From Comamonadaceae bacterium (GTDB lineage: Bacteria; Pseudomonadota; Gammaproteobacteria; Burkholderiales; Burkholderiaceae_C): 64,000 nucleotides of DNA. Positions 15,367 to 23,947 of this stretch are shown here, piece by piece. Under the pieces are notes generated by a model. It was not told the origin of the DNA, ran no database searches, and saw only the letters and a program-made list of their open reading frames with translations. The DNA lies in NCBI GenBank assembly GCA_027486755.1, contig JAIXOM010000031.1, positions 1 to 64,000 on the forward strand, read 5' to 3'. Position 1 is the first letter of the stretch. Every line of letters begins with the position of its first letter. Made by a program: the position numbers and the translations under genes.

Positions 15367-15762
15367 TTAGGGCGTGACGCCGAATGTGGCGTGTTCCTGC
15401 TTCAGGCGCAGCAAGCCAGCCAGCGCATCTTCCAGGGCCTGCACGTTCAATTGCGCCTCGGTCAGGCGCACCAGCAGCATCAGCACGAAATCGGCGCCCT
15501 GCCCGCGCCCGCCCACCTGCACCGGCCAGGCCTGGGGCGACTGGCGGCGCAGATCTACCGCCTTCAAAAGCGGCAACACCGCCTGCGGCTCCACATAGGG
15601 AGCAGGCACCAGCGCATAAAGCAGGAGGTCCTCTTGCTCGGCTTCCAGCAACAAAGAGCAGGAGCTGTCGCTGCTAAAAACCACCGGCCCGCGCGGTGGC
15701 AAGGCCAGATCATGCAAGCCCCGCCGCTGACCGAACTCGGCCACCAATTGCGCCACGTTCAT
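15367..15762 (-). CDS. SycN-like class I chaperone for SctW
   Basis: 131 residues with the class I chaperone pattern: an N-terminal helix, strands with an acidic LLLEAEQEDLLLYAL stretch, and a C-terminal helix. It lies directly between sctW and sctX, the position of sycN in Yersinia, where SycN with YscB binds YopN to control its export. The ATG overlaps the sctW stop (ATGA). No separate YscB homologue is obvious next to it, so the second subunit may be encoded elsewhere (the small chaperone at 32252 is one candidate). Confidence 0.7.
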   Translation of the reverse strand: MNVAQLVAEFGQRRGLHDLALPPRGPVVFSSDSSCSLLLEAEQEDLLLYALVPAPYVEPQAVLPLLKAVDLRRQSPQAWPVQVGGRGQGADFVLMLLVRLTEAQLNVQALEDALAGLLRLKQEHATFGVTP

Positions 15763-16916
15763 ATCAGACCTTCCTCCCGGTCAATGGCAGTATCGAGCGC
15801 GGTCTGATTGGCATCAATCACCGTCTGGCGCGACTCCATGGACGCAAACACCTGCACCGGCAACTGCCTGAGCACACCACGCAAACCCGTCTGAAAGCTC
15901 ACCTGCGCGCCCAAATCCTCAGATTCGAGCAGCCGACGCCCGAGTGCCTCAAAGCGAGAGCCATCGACCCAGCGGTCGCCAGCAATCATGAGCAAGTCCG
16001 TCGTCAAACCGGTGGCCGAAAACGGCGCCACGGTATGGCGTTTGGCCAAGGTGTCTGAGAGTTGCCGGCTCTCGTCAAGCACGGTGCCGATCACCTCCAG
16101 ATGAAAAAGGTCGCTGACCAAAGCCTGCAGCCGAGCCGGCTCGCACGAGGGGTTGGTGGCCGCCAGATCCATGCCCAAGGCAGAGCGCATCTGATTGAGA
16201 ACCTTCAGGAAGTCCCCTCCCTGGCCTTGCGGAACCATCTCCAGCATATGCCTGACCGTGGCCGCTAGGCCCTCCTGGCCCATGACCGCATCTTTATAGG
16301 CGGTGCGGAAGGCCGGCGCCTGGCCGGCGGCCATATCGCGAGTCACCTCAACGGTGTTGATGTCGGCGCGAATTTCGGTGCCATGCTCGGCCAGGAGCTC
16401 GGCCGCCAGCTCGCGGGCGGCTTCCTCGCCCCGACCGTTGGGGTCGGGGCCGGCGCGCCCCTCGGCGATCAGGGCCGCCACCTCCATCATGGTCAGAAAC
16501 TGCTCAGTGGGGCCGCCACCTTGCTCGCGCACCAGCTGACGCGCCTTGCCCGGCTGACGGGCCACCTGCTCGGCCAAAGCCTGCCGGGCCTGCTCGCCTT
16601 GCGGGTCACCCGCCTCACCGTCCTTGCCGAGCGCCTGGGCCTGCATCAGGGCCATCACCTCGAGCACGCGCTCGCGGGTGAGCTCAGACAAATCCTTGCC
16701 GGTGCTGGCTCGCCGCTCGCGCAGGCTGCGCTCCTGCGCCCTGCCCGACAAGGACTGGGTCAGCTCCTCCGCCGAATCGCTGAGCAGCCCCATCAAGTCG
16801 GGCTGCAGCGAAGCCACATCCGCCCGCGGGGCCATGACGCCCCCCCCACCCAGCCCACCGGCGGGGGCGCGCCCCGGCGTCAAGCCGGCTGCGGCGGGGT
16901 TGGTGAAAAAATTCAT
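15759..16916 (-). CDS. sctW: Gatekeeper SctW (YopN/BopN with fused TyeA part)
   Basis: 385 residues. The first ~70 are Gly/Ala/Pro-rich and contain the expected export signal. Residues ~60-280 have the helical HrpJ/YopN pattern. The final ~90 residues (from GDRWVDGSRFEALGRRLLES to ALDTAIDREEGLI) look like TyeA, which is a separate protein in Yersinia but fused in several other systems. The gatekeeper blocks effector export until host contact and lets translocators leave first. It is the first gene of the minus-strand operon, 122 bases from the divergent plus-strand operon. Confidence 0.85.
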   Translation of the reverse strand: MNFFTNPAAAGLTPGRAPAGGLGGGGVMAPRADVASLQPDLMGLLSDSAEELTQSLSGRAQERSLRERRASTGKDLSELTRERVLEVMALMQAQALGKDGEAGDPQGEQARQALAEQVARQPGKARQLVREQGGGPTEQFLTMMEVAALIAEGRAGPDPNGRGEEAARELAAELLAEHGTEIRADINTVEVTRDMAAGQAPAFRTAYKDAVMGQEGLAATVRHMLEMVPQGQGGDFLKVLNQMRSALGMDLAATNPSCEPARLQALVSDLFHLEVIGTVLDESRQLSDTLAKRHTVAPFSATGLTTDLLMIAGDRWVDGSRFEALGRRLLESEDLGAQVSFQTGLRGVLRQLPVQVFASMESRQTVIDANQTALDTAIDREEGLI

Positions 16917-17038
16917 GCGCGGCAGTTTACAAGATTATTCACTCGCGGTTACACTTAAAATAACATATTTACGAATAGACTGCACTCCATTACATTCTGA
17001 CCAAGCCACACAGCTTCAGCAACCCTCTGGAAAAGCGC
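16917..17038. promoter_or_regulatory. Divergent promoter region of the two T3SS operons
   Basis: This 122-bp gap separates sctW from the plus-strand operon. It is strikingly AT-rich between about 16925 and 16980 (ATTATTC, TTAAAATAACATATTT), unlike the GC-rich genes around it. TAAAAT at 16956-16961 could be a -10 element for the plus strand, but no well-spaced -35 accompanies it. If BtrV/BtrW act as in Bordetella, an ECF-type promoter is expected here; I cannot recognise its consensus. Confidence 0.5.
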
Positions 17039-17359
17039 ATGGACCAAGATCCCAAAACCCTAGAGTCCCAAGAGCTGATCGCCGCCAACAAAAGGTTGAT
17101 CCAGGATACCGAGGAAAAACTCAGCCAGTTCGAACAATTGACGCAGGAGTTCCGCCAGTTGTTTGCTCAGCAGCAGGGCATAGATCCCAGCCAAATCGAG
17201 TCTTTCCTGGCCCAGGTTCTGCCGGCCGAGCAGATCGAGCAACTGCGCAGCCAATTTGAGGCCGAAGTCGGGTCGGTCGAGGCGGGATCCGGCACCGCTG
17301 CCACCGCCAGCGCCGCCCCCCCCGCGCGTCGGACCGGTCCGCGACGCAACATCGTCTGA
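17039..17359 (+). CDS. Small helical protein upstream of the tip gene
   Basis: 106 residues. The first ~80 form long charged helices rich in Gln and Glu with a coiled-coil look (NKRLIQDTEEKLSQFEQLTQ). A hinge with GIDPSQIES follows, and the last ~25 residues are a disordered Ala/Thr/Arg tail. It is the first gene of the plus-strand operon, 63 bases before the Bsp22-like gene. Position and size suggest an assembly partner or chaperone for the tip/filament protein, but I do not recognise the family. Confidence 0.6.
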   Translation: MDQDPKTLESQELIAANKRLIQDTEEKLSQFEQLTQEFRQLFAQQQGIDPSQIESFLAQVLPAEQIEQLRSQFEAEVGSVEAGSGTAATASAAPPARRTGPRRNIV

Positions 17360-17422
17360 GCGAAGCGGGCGCTTCATTCACCTCAAACACCTTATCTCCC
17401 ATCAACTTCTCAAGGAATCCCC

Positions 17423-18001
17423 ATGAGCACTGTTGCCTACAACCCGTTTTCCAACCTGACCACCGAGTTCAAGACGGCTCACGCCCTGATGCTCAAACCC
17501 GGAACCGACATTAATATCTTGATGATGGCCGTTGGAGGCAGCTCCTACAAAGTGGCCGACACCGCGGCCAGGGGCCTGATAGGCGACATGCACAAGCAAA
17601 ACGGCCGTGCTGAATTGGCCAACCAGGCCAAGGCCTTGGAAGAAAAAATCAAGGCGGCCGCCAAGAACGCTAGCGCGGCCGACAAAGACAAGATCAGCGG
17701 CAAGGGCTGGGACACGGCCAAGGCCGATGCGGCCAAGCTCAAGGAGGTCTACAAGCAGCTGGGCGTCAACGGCGAATACACGAGCAAGCTCGACTCGGGC
17801 GACTTCACCCTGCTGGACCTCGAGGCCATGCAGACGGCCACCAAGGGAGTCAGCGACAGCACCACCTCGGTCAACCAGATGCTCAACCTGGACCTGAGCC
17901 GGGTCAATAACTCCCTGAGCATGGCGCTCAACTACGTGACCAAGATACTTGAGACCATCAAGGCCAATAACAGCATGATCCTGCAAGGCATGGGGCGTTG
18001 A
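17423..18001 (+). CDS. sctA: Bsp22-like tip/filament protein (SctA)
   Basis: 192 residues with an AAGGA ribosome site. Two long helical regions flank a variable middle, and the protein ends in an amphipathic helix (NNSLSMALNYVTKILETIKA, then NSMILQGMGR), the layout of EspA/SseB/Bsp22-type proteins that polymerise or cap the needle tip. The position next to an LcrH-like chaperone and the translocators matches Bordetella bsp22 (205 aa). Bsp22 links the needle to the BopB/BopD pore and is a main secreted protein. The call rests on position, size and helix pattern. Confidence 0.7.
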   Translation: MSTVAYNPFSNLTTEFKTAHALMLKPGTDINILMMAVGGSSYKVADTAARGLIGDMHKQNGRAELANQAKALEEKIKAAAKNASAADKDKISGKGWDTAKADAAKLKEVYKQLGVNGEYTSKLDSGDFTLLDLEAMQTATKGVSDSTTSVNQMLNLDLSRVNNSLSMALNYVTKILETIKANNSMILQGMGR

Positions 18002-18005
18002 GGCC

Positions 18006-18527
18006 ATGAGTTCCGCCGCACCGGCTGGGGAGGCCGGCGAGTTCAGCGAAGCCGAGGTCCTGCGCCTGACCGCAGACCTCAAACAGCGCATCCTCAACGG
18101 GGGCACGCTGGGTGATTTCCTGGCCGTCAGCAAGGCGGATTTGGAGGCCACCTACATCATCGGCTCGCGCCTGTACGAGATGGGCAACTACAAAGAGGCG
18201 GCCATCACCCTGCGCAAGCTGGTGACCCTGGACCCCTACGAAAGGCGCTACCTCCAGGCCCTGGCGGCGGCCACCCAGATGATGGGGAACTACGAAGACG
18301 CGGTGGGCTACTACCACCTGCTCTTGGTGCTCGACGCTGAAGACCCCATGCCCACGGTACACATGGCGCAGTGCCTGATTCACCTGGGCCGGGCGCAAGA
18401 CGCGGCCATTGCCCTGGAGGCGACCATCGACAACGCCACCGGCAAACCGGCTTTCGCCGCCATTTCGGCGCAGGCTCAGGCCATGCTGACCCTCATACGC
18501 CAAAACAACAAAGTGGATGCCCCATGA
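18006..18527 (+). CDS. Class II chaperone 1 (LcrH/SycD/BcrH family)
   Basis: 173 residues with three clear TPR repeats (YIIGSRLYEMGNYKEAAITL, then YLQALAAATQMMGNYEDAVG, then MAQCLIHLGRAQDAAIAL), as in LcrH/SycD. Such chaperones hold the hydrophobic translocators in soluble form in the cytoplasm. The stop overlaps the ATG of the SctE translocator gene by four bases, so SctE is the obvious client. It is one of three LcrH-like proteins in this operon. Confidence 0.88.
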   Translation: MSSAAPAGEAGEFSEAEVLRLTADLKQRILNGGTLGDFLAVSKADLEATYIIGSRLYEMGNYKEAAITLRKLVTLDPYERRYLQALAAATQMMGNYEDAVGYYHLLLVLDAEDPMPTVHMAQCLIHLGRAQDAAIALEATIDNATGKPAFAAISAQAQAMLTLIRQNNKVDAP

Positions 18528-19597
18528 ATAGCCCCGTCGGCGCTCCCTCCGTAGGCCGCCCGCCCCCGATGGGCACCGGCCCCACCCTGGGCACCACCGG
18601 CCCGGGCAGCACCACCCCGGCCGGCCAGTCGGCCCCGCTGGAATTTACGCCGGCGCCGCCCAAAGATCCGATCAAAGACCAGCCCTTCATGAGTTTTAGG
18701 CCTGAGCTGGCCTCGCCTCAAACCGCCAGCCTGTTCTCCAACGACCCGAGCATCCAGGCCCTGCTGGCCAATCCCAATGTGGACATGGAGACCATCATCC
18801 TGGCTCAGATGGCGCTCAACAACAAGCAGCTCGACACGCTCAACGCCAGCAAAGCAAAGGAAGTGCAGGCCAACCAAAAGCTCAACGAGCAAAACCAGGC
18901 CGAGCGCATCAAACAGATCCAGGCCAGCAAAGAGAAAGTCGAAGCCGCAGCCAACAAGGGCTGGTGGTCAAAGTTGCTCGATGTGGTGGCCAATGTGGCC
19001 ACCTTCATTGCTTCGGCGGCGGTGCTGATTGCTGCGGTCGTGGCCGCCCCGGCCACCGGGGGCACGTCGCTGCTCATCGGGGCCCTCGCGCTCTATCAAT
19101 TGGTCAGCTCCGGGGCCGAACTCATCAACAAGGCCGCAGAGGCCATCACCGGAGAGCGGCTGTTTGACTTCAAGATCAGCATCGGGGCCGGGATTGCGGC
19201 GATCGCCGGGGCCCTGGGTGCCAGCGATGACGTCAAGCAATGGATCGAGCTGGGCGTAGACCTGGTGGTCAATGTGGCGGCCATGTTCATCATTCCTGGT
19301 GCCCAGCTGAGCGCCATTGGCCGAATCGTCAAGGCCGTATCGTCCATCGTCTCAGGCGTCGCCCAGGTTAGCAAAGGCAGTTTAGACATCTCGCGGGCCT
19401 TTGACGCCAAGGCCCTGGCCGACATCCAGGCCAAGCTCGACACCCTGCAGGCTCAGATCGACCGCCTGACCCAAAACAACAAGCAGCTGATGGAGATGCT
19501 CAAGATGATCCAGGAGGCCAAGTCGGACAACGACAACACTGCCACAGAAGCGATTCAGGCCAAGGCCGAAACCGGCAGGCGCATCGTCATGGCCTGA
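18524..19597 (+). CDS. sctE: Translocator SctE (YopB/BopB family)
   Basis: 357 residues from the ATG at 18524, which overlaps the chaperone stop. A Pro/Gly-rich N-terminus (~1-60) is followed by a coiled-coil stretch (~100-150, with KAKEVQANQKLNEQNQAERI). Next come two hydrophobic regions (about 155-190 and 215-270), which insert into the host membrane in this family, and a C-terminal coiled coil (IQAKLDTLQAQIDRL). SctE is the larger pore-forming translocator. A start at 18371 would overlap most of the chaperone and is rejected. Confidence 0.88.
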   Translation: MNSPVGAPSVGRPPPMGTGPTLGTTGPGSTTPAGQSAPLEFTPAPPKDPIKDQPFMSFRPELASPQTASLFSNDPSIQALLANPNVDMETIILAQMALNNKQLDTLNASKAKEVQANQKLNEQNQAERIKQIQASKEKVEAAANKGWWSKLLDVVANVATFIASAAVLIAAVVAAPATGGTSLLIGALALYQLVSSGAELINKAAEAITGERLFDFKISIGAGIAAIAGALGASDDVKQWIELGVDLVVNVAAMFIIPGAQLSAIGRIVKAVSSIVSGVAQVSKGSLDISRAFDAKALADIQAKLDTLQAQIDRLTQNNKQLMEMLKMIQEAKSDNDNTATEAIQAKAETGRRIVMA

Positions 19598-19637
19598 ATC
19601 AGAGACCTCACGAATCCCACTTTTTTAAGGAGTCACC

Positions 19638-20462
19638 ATGAGCGTCAATGGCGTGGGCGGCCAGCCACCTAGTACTTACGTCGGCAACAGCGCCGACACC
19701 GCTCCTGTGCAGTCGCCCAAGGGCGGCCTGAATTTCACCGAGATCGATCCCTTCTCGGTGCAAACCGGCTACTCGAGGGAAGAGCAGATGGCGTTTGACG
19801 AGCTATCTGGTGGTATGCCACCACCGGGCTGGCCGCCGGCCAAAAGCAGCCCCGAAGCGCAAAAAATGATGGGGGAGTTGGGGGCGATGATCGAGGCCGC
19901 CGGCAGCGACCCTAGGAGCAACGAAAGTGGGCCGACCATGGCGCAGGCCATGCGCATGCTCAAGGCAATCATCCTTAAAAACCGCGCCAGCGAACTGTCA
20001 CTGCGTGATCAGCAAATCTTGCAGGTCTACGACCTCAAACTGCAGGCCATCGAGAAGGACAAGGAAGCGGCGCAGGCGGCGTTTCTTGCGACCGTCATCA
20101 AAGCGACGGCCGAGATCGGCAGCGGCATGATCAATATCGGCGGCGGCGCCAAGCAGATCAATAGCGTCAAGGCTAACGCGGACATCAACACAACGCAGGC
20201 CATCGGCCTGAAGACGCAAGGCATGGCCAGCGGCGCCTCAGGCCTAGGCAACGTTGTCGGTGCCTTTTTTGACAAGAAGGCCGCTGACGCCCGGGCCGAA
20301 GCCGACACCCTGCGCGCCATGGCCGACAAGCTCAGCAATCAGTTGGCGCAGACCGGCGAGCGCTTTGCGCTGACCAAAGAGTTTCTTAACGATGTGCTCC
20401 AGACCGAAAAAGGCATCATGGAACTGGGCTTTCAGTCCGTCAACAAGAGGCTGTCGGTATGA
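19638..20462 (+). CDS. sctB: Translocator SctB (YopD/BopD family)
   Basis: 274 residues with an AAGGAG ribosome site. A Pro/Ser-rich N-terminus precedes a helical part; a moderately hydrophobic segment around residues 150-175 (AAFLATVIKATAEIGSGMIN) is the likely membrane helix, and the C-terminus is amphipathic. SctB is the smaller translocator that forms the host-membrane pore with SctE. It sits between SctE and a second LcrH-like gene, the BopB-BopD arrangement, and its stop overlaps that gene's ATG. Confidence 0.85.
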   Translation: MSVNGVGGQPPSTYVGNSADTAPVQSPKGGLNFTEIDPFSVQTGYSREEQMAFDELSGGMPPPGWPPAKSSPEAQKMMGELGAMIEAAGSDPRSNESGPTMAQAMRMLKAIILKNRASELSLRDQQILQVYDLKLQAIEKDKEAAQAAFLATVIKATAEIGSGMINIGGGAKQINSVKANADINTTQAIGLKTQGMASGASGLGNVVGAFFDKKAADARAEADTLRAMADKLSNQLAQTGERFALTKEFLNDVLQTEKGIMELGFQSVNKRLSV

Positions 20463-20947
20463 GCACGCCCACCACTGCCCTGCCCGAGGATTTTTCCGAC
20501 CTCACCACCTTGGTGCCCCAGCTCAAGGCGGTGAAGAAACCGGCCGGCCTGAGCGAAAGCTCGCTGGAAACCTTGTATGCCAGCGGCTTTGATCACCTCA
20601 AGGAAGGCCAGTTTGAGAAGGCCCTCAAGGTGTTCCAGCTGCTGTTCAGCTACCTGCCGGGAGACGCGCGCTTTAGCGCCGGCTTGGCGCACAGCCTGAT
20701 GGGCCAACAGCAGCACGAACTGGCCAGCGGCTGGTTCACCCTGGCTTGCGCGCTCGATGAACACAACGCCGGCTATCAGCTCTCGCTGTCCAAGGCCTAT
20801 ATCGGCTGCGGTCACCGCCAATTGGCGCGACTGTCGCTGCGGGTGGCCAGGCTCAATGCCGACGACTCGCCGGCTGGTCAGCACATTGCGCAGCAGGCCA
20901 GTGCCTTGCTGGACCTGATCGAGAACAATGACACAGCCCCTGCTTGA
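20459..20947 (+). CDS. Class II chaperone 2 (LcrH/SycD/BcrH family)
   Basis: 162 residues with three TPR repeats (ETLYASGFDHLKEGQFEKAL, then FSAGLAHSLMGQQQHELASG, then LSLSKAYIGCGHRQLARLSL). The ATG overlaps the sctB stop, so SctB is the probable client. It is clearly related to but distinct from the LcrH-like proteins at 18006 and 23948. Its stop lies 20 bases inside the following gene. Confidence 0.88.
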   Translation: MSTPTTALPEDFSDLTTLVPQLKAVKKPAGLSESSLETLYASGFDHLKEGQFEKALKVFQLLFSYLPGDARFSAGLAHSLMGQQQHELASGWFTLACALDEHNAGYQLSLSKAYIGCGHRQLARLSLRVARLNADDSPAGQHIAQQASALLDLIENNDTAPA

Positions 20948-21392
20948 AGCCCAAGATGTCCGTCTGCTGATGGAAATCGGCATGCTCGGCGCCGGTGCCA
21001 AACTCTCGGCACCGGTCGAGCAGCTGTTTGCGGGGCTCATGGTTTTGCGGCCCAGCCACGACTTTCCCTACATCGGTCAGGCCACGGCCTTCCTGAACCA
21101 GGGGCGCGCGGAAGACGCGGTGCGCGTGCTCGAGCGCGGGCTGGGGGTGATCGAGTCCACCCAGCGCCCAGGCAGCGAGCCCGACCGTGACATGGTGCGT
21201 GCGTTTCTGGGTCTGGCGCTCTTCATGGCCCGCCGAACCGCAGAAGCCACCGGTCAATTGCAGCAGCTCCTGCGCGGCGGTTGCCACCCGCAGGCCTTGC
21301 GCATGGCCCGAGGCCTTCTGGGCCTGCCGCTTGAAACCCCATCCCCCCAGGCGCCTCAAAGCCAAGAGCCGCAAACCGAGGAAGTTCCATGA
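20928..21392 (+). CDS. Bcr4/SctG-like TPR protein upstream of SctI
   Basis: 154 residues, TPR-like in the first ~120 (FPYIGQATAFLNQGRAEDAV, then AFLGLALFMARRTAEATG), with a Pro/Gln/Glu-rich tail. It overlaps the preceding chaperone by 20 bases and sctI by four. In Bordetella, Bcr4 (173 aa) is encoded just before bscI and supports rod assembly; in Yersinia, YscG occupies a comparable place and pairs with YscE on the needle. Since a YscE-like protein is present at 10724, a YscG role is also plausible. The sequence alone does not decide. Confidence 0.65.
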   Translation: MTQPLLEAQDVRLLMEIGMLGAGAKLSAPVEQLFAGLMVLRPSHDFPYIGQATAFLNQGRAEDAVRVLERGLGVIESTQRPGSEPDRDMVRAFLGLALFMARRTAEATGQLQQLLRGGCHPQALRMARGLLGLPLETPSPQAPQSQEPQTEEVP

Positions 21393-21820
21393 TCGATCTC
21401 ATCGCCCAGGCCGATTTGGCCATTGGCAGCAGCAAGGGCGCAGCGTCGGCCGCGCCGCTGATACCTGCCGCAGCTTCGGACGCCGACCGTTTCCGCGCAC
21501 TGATGGACACGCCCGCGGCGGCTGCGAGCCTCAGCCAGCCACCAACGGCCTCCGACCTGGGACGCCCCCTGGCGGTGGATTCGGGCTCCAATGCCCCAAG
21601 CCTGGGCCAGACCATCTTGAGCACCATGCAGGACCTCTCGGCCGACACGCGGGCGCGCTTTGCCAAGGCTGAAGAAGTGATCGCCAAGCCTGATCTAACC
21701 ATGAGCGATCTGCTCAGCCTGCAGTTCATGCTGCTGCAAACCAGCGTTCAGTTTGAAATCGCCAGCAAGGGCATCAGCAAGTTCACCCAGAACGTGGACT
21801 CCATCCTCAAGACCCAATGA
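21389..21820 (+). CDS. sctI: Inner rod protein SctI (YscI/BscI)
   Basis: 143 residues. The long Ala/Ser/Pro-rich N-terminal half is variable in this family. The C-terminal ~35 residues (MLLQTSVQFEIASKGISKFT, then NVDSILKTQ) are the typical SctI polymerising helix. SctI anchors the needle to the export gate inside the basal body and is an early substrate. It overlaps both neighbours by four bases and directly precedes sctJ, as in the Yersinia and Bordetella operons. Confidence 0.87.
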   Translation: MIDLIAQADLAIGSSKGAASAAPLIPAAASDADRFRALMDTPAAAASLSQPPTASDLGRPLAVDSGSNAPSLGQTILSTMQDLSADTRARFAKAEEVIAKPDLTMSDLLSLQFMLLQTSVQFEIASKGISKFTQNVDSILKTQ

Positions 21821-22629
21821 ACACCGCAACCCGTGTCCGCCAGTTAGGCCAAGTCCTGCTGCTGTCCCTGACCCTCCTGCTGGCCGCTTGCGGCGCCAAG
21901 GTCGACCTGATGGCGTCCATTTTGGAGGCCGACGCCAACGAGGTCATTGCCGCGCTGGCCAATGTGGGCATCACGGCCACCAAGGTTTCCGGCAAAGATG
22001 GCATGGTCGGCATTCAGGTCGACGCAAAGAACTCGGCCCGAGCGGTAGACACCTTGCGCCAGTTGGGCCTGCCGCGCGAAACCTTCACCGGCATGGGCCA
22101 GGTGTTCCAGAAAAGCGGCCTGATTTCATCGCCCCTGGAAGAGCGGGCCCGTTACCTCTACGCCCTGTCGCAAGACCTGTCGGCCACACTCACGCGCATC
22201 GACGGCGTGGTGTTTGCGCGGGTCCACCTGGTGCTGCCCGAAAAAGGCTCGGCCCTGGACAAAGACTCCCCCTCCTCAGCAGCGGTATTCATCAAGCACC
22301 GCACCGACTTCGACCTCGAGTCGCTGCAACCGCAGGTCAGGCGCATGGTCGCCAACAGCATTCCAGGGCTCACCGGTGACCGGGTGTCCATCGTGCTGAT
22401 CCCCAGCACCATAGGCGCGACGGGTGCTGCGCCGCTCAAGCCGGCTGCCATGAGCACGGTTTGGGGCATGGCGGTGGCGGCAGACTCAGCCACGACGCTG
22501 AGCATCGTGCTGTGGACCCTGGCAGCCTTGCTTGCGCTCGCACTGGCGGGCGCTGGCGTGCTGGCCTGGCGCCAGTTCTCTCCGGCTAAGAAGGTAGCCG
22601 AGCCCGCGCCCGCCGAGGCCGCTGCATGA
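21817..22629 (+). CDS. sctJ: Inner-membrane ring lipoprotein SctJ (YscJ/BscJ)
   Basis: 270 residues. A lipoprotein signal peptide ends in LLAAC with the lipid-bearing Cys at residue 25. Two ring-building motifs follow (VIAALANVGITATKV, then VVFARVHLVLPEK with SSAAVFIKHR). A C-terminal membrane helix lies near residues 228-252. The protein forms the inner of the two periplasmic-side rings at the inner membrane. Family identity is clear from the length, the lipobox and these motifs. Confidence 0.95.
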   Translation: MNTATRVRQLGQVLLLSLTLLLAACGAKVDLMASILEADANEVIAALANVGITATKVSGKDGMVGIQVDAKNSARAVDTLRQLGLPRETFTGMGQVFQKSGLISSPLEERARYLYALSQDLSATLTRIDGVVFARVHLVLPEKGSALDKDSPSSAAVFIKHRTDFDLESLQPQVRRMVANSIPGLTGDRVSIVLIPSTIGATGAAPLKPAAMSTVWGMAVAADSATTLSIVLWTLAALLALALAGAGVLAWRQFSPAKKVAEPAPAEAAA

Positions 22630-23297
22630 GCTTGCCCGCCTGCGTCGCGCAATGGCCAGAGCAAGTCACACGGCAAGTGATGACCGCGCTGTACACGCCA
22701 GCCGCAGACATGCATCCCGAGCAAGCCCATGCCCTGGTGCCCCGCGAGCTTTGGGCGCTGCCGGCCACTGTGCTCTCACGCGGACTGGGCGAGCCTTTGA
22801 ACGACTGGCCGGCTGAACTCGATGGCCGCAAGGTCGAGCACCGACTGGCGCTCTTGCCTCGTACGGTGCTCGAGCAAGTCGCCTGGAACCTGGGTCTGCT
22901 CGCTCATGCAGCGAGCTTGCGCAAACTGGTGCTGCGCTCTGAGGTGCAGGCACTGAGCGAGCAAGGACTGCAAGACGGCGATTGGCAACTGGCGCTGTCG
23001 GCGCCGCGCAGCCCGGCGCATGACATGCAAACACTGGCTCAGGCCCCCCTGGAGCAATGGCCTGCACTCATGCGCCACGGCGGGCTGCTGGCCTTGCGCG
23101 CGCTTGCAGCCTCCCTCGGGCCGGTGCTGGGCCAGCGCTTGATTTGGAAACTGCCCGCTGGCCTGCCCACGGTTGGTGCCGATCAGGCGCCACCGTCCGC
23201 CCTCGTCCACCTGGCCTACACCCCGGCATCCAAACAGTGGTCCAGCCATTGGGACAGCTGCCTGTCGCAAATCAAGCCTTCCGGCAAGCCGGTTTGA
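22626..23297 (+). CDS. sctK: Sorting-platform protein SctK (YscK/BscK)
   Basis: 223 residues, a size typical for SctK, with a Trp- and Leu-rich N-terminal half (WALPATVLSRGLGEPLNDW). Position between sctJ and sctL is diagnostic. SctK links the cytoplasmic SctQ/SctL/SctN platform to the SctD ring. Sequence conservation in the family is low, so the name rests chiefly on order and size. It overlaps the sctJ stop by four bases. Confidence 0.75.
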   Translation: MSLPACVAQWPEQVTRQVMTALYTPAADMHPEQAHALVPRELWALPATVLSRGLGEPLNDWPAELDGRKVEHRLALLPRTVLEQVAWNLGLLAHAASLRKLVLRSEVQALSEQGLQDGDWQLALSAPRSPAHDMQTLAQAPLEQWPALMRHGGLLALRALAASLGPVLGQRLIWKLPAGLPTVGADQAPPSALVHLAYTPASKQWSSHWDSCLSQIKPSGKPV

Positions 23298-23310
23298 GCC
23301 CCAGCATTCC

Positions 23311-23937
23311 ATGAGCTTTATCCGCATTCTCAAACCCGCAGAGCTGGCCACCAGTGACCCGCACAAGCTGGTGCTCAGCCCGCAAGAAGTCCAGGCCTGG
23401 CAAGACGCCCAGCAGTTGCTGGCGCAGGCCCGCCAGGAAGCCGAGCGCATCCGCGCCGAAGCGGTGCAAGCCTATGAAGACGAAAAGCAGCGCGGCTACG
23501 AAGAAGGGGTGGCCATGGCACGCATGGACGAGGCCGAGCGCCTGATAGAAAACGCCACCCGCACCGTCGACTACTTTGCCGGCATCGAACAAAAAATCGT
23601 CGCCCTGGTGATGAACGCGGTGCGCCGCATCATGGCCGACTTTGACGACGCCACCCGGGTGCTGGCGGTGGTGCAAAGCGGCTTGTCGGTGATGCGCAAC
23701 CAAAAGCAGCTCACACTGCGCCTGTCGCCCGAACACGCCGCCACCGTGCGCGAGCGGGCCCAGCAGCTGCTCGAGCGCTTTCCCGGCGTGGGCATGATGG
23801 ACATCGTGCCCGACAACCGCCTCAAGGGCGATGCCGCCATCCTCGAGAGCGAGATGGGCGTGGTCGAAGCCAGTATCGAGCTGCAGCTCAAGGCCATCGA
23901 GCAGGGCTTTACCAAGCTGCTGGGCAGCCGCATCTAA
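23311..23937 (+). CDS. sctL: ATPase stator SctL (YscL/FliH family)
   Basis: 208 residues from the ATG at 23311 (MSFIRIL), which fits SctL better than the upstream frame extension. The FliH/YscL pattern is clear: a long charged helix (AQQLLAQARQEAERIRAEAV), a coiled middle and a compact C-terminal domain with VPDNRLKGDAAILESEMG and EASIELQLKA. SctL tethers and restrains the SctN ATPase at the export gate. Unlike other members of the operon, it is followed not by sctN but by an inserted chaperone/substrate pair. Confidence 0.92.
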   Translation: MSFIRILKPAELATSDPHKLVLSPQEVQAWQDAQQLLAQARQEAERIRAEAVQAYEDEKQRGYEEGVAMARMDEAERLIENATRTVDYFAGIEQKIVALVMNAVRRIMADFDDATRVLAVVQSGLSVMRNQKQLTLRLSPEHAATVRERAQQLLERFPGVGMMDIVPDNRLKGDAAILESEMGVVEASIELQLKAIEQGFTKLLGSRI

Positions 23938-23947
23938 AGGACCCCCC

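Noticed and set aside
18371..18523. Upstream extension of the SctE translocator gene
   Set aside because: It lies inside the chaperone gene in another frame; the ATG at 18524 overlapping the chaperone stop is the normal coupled start.
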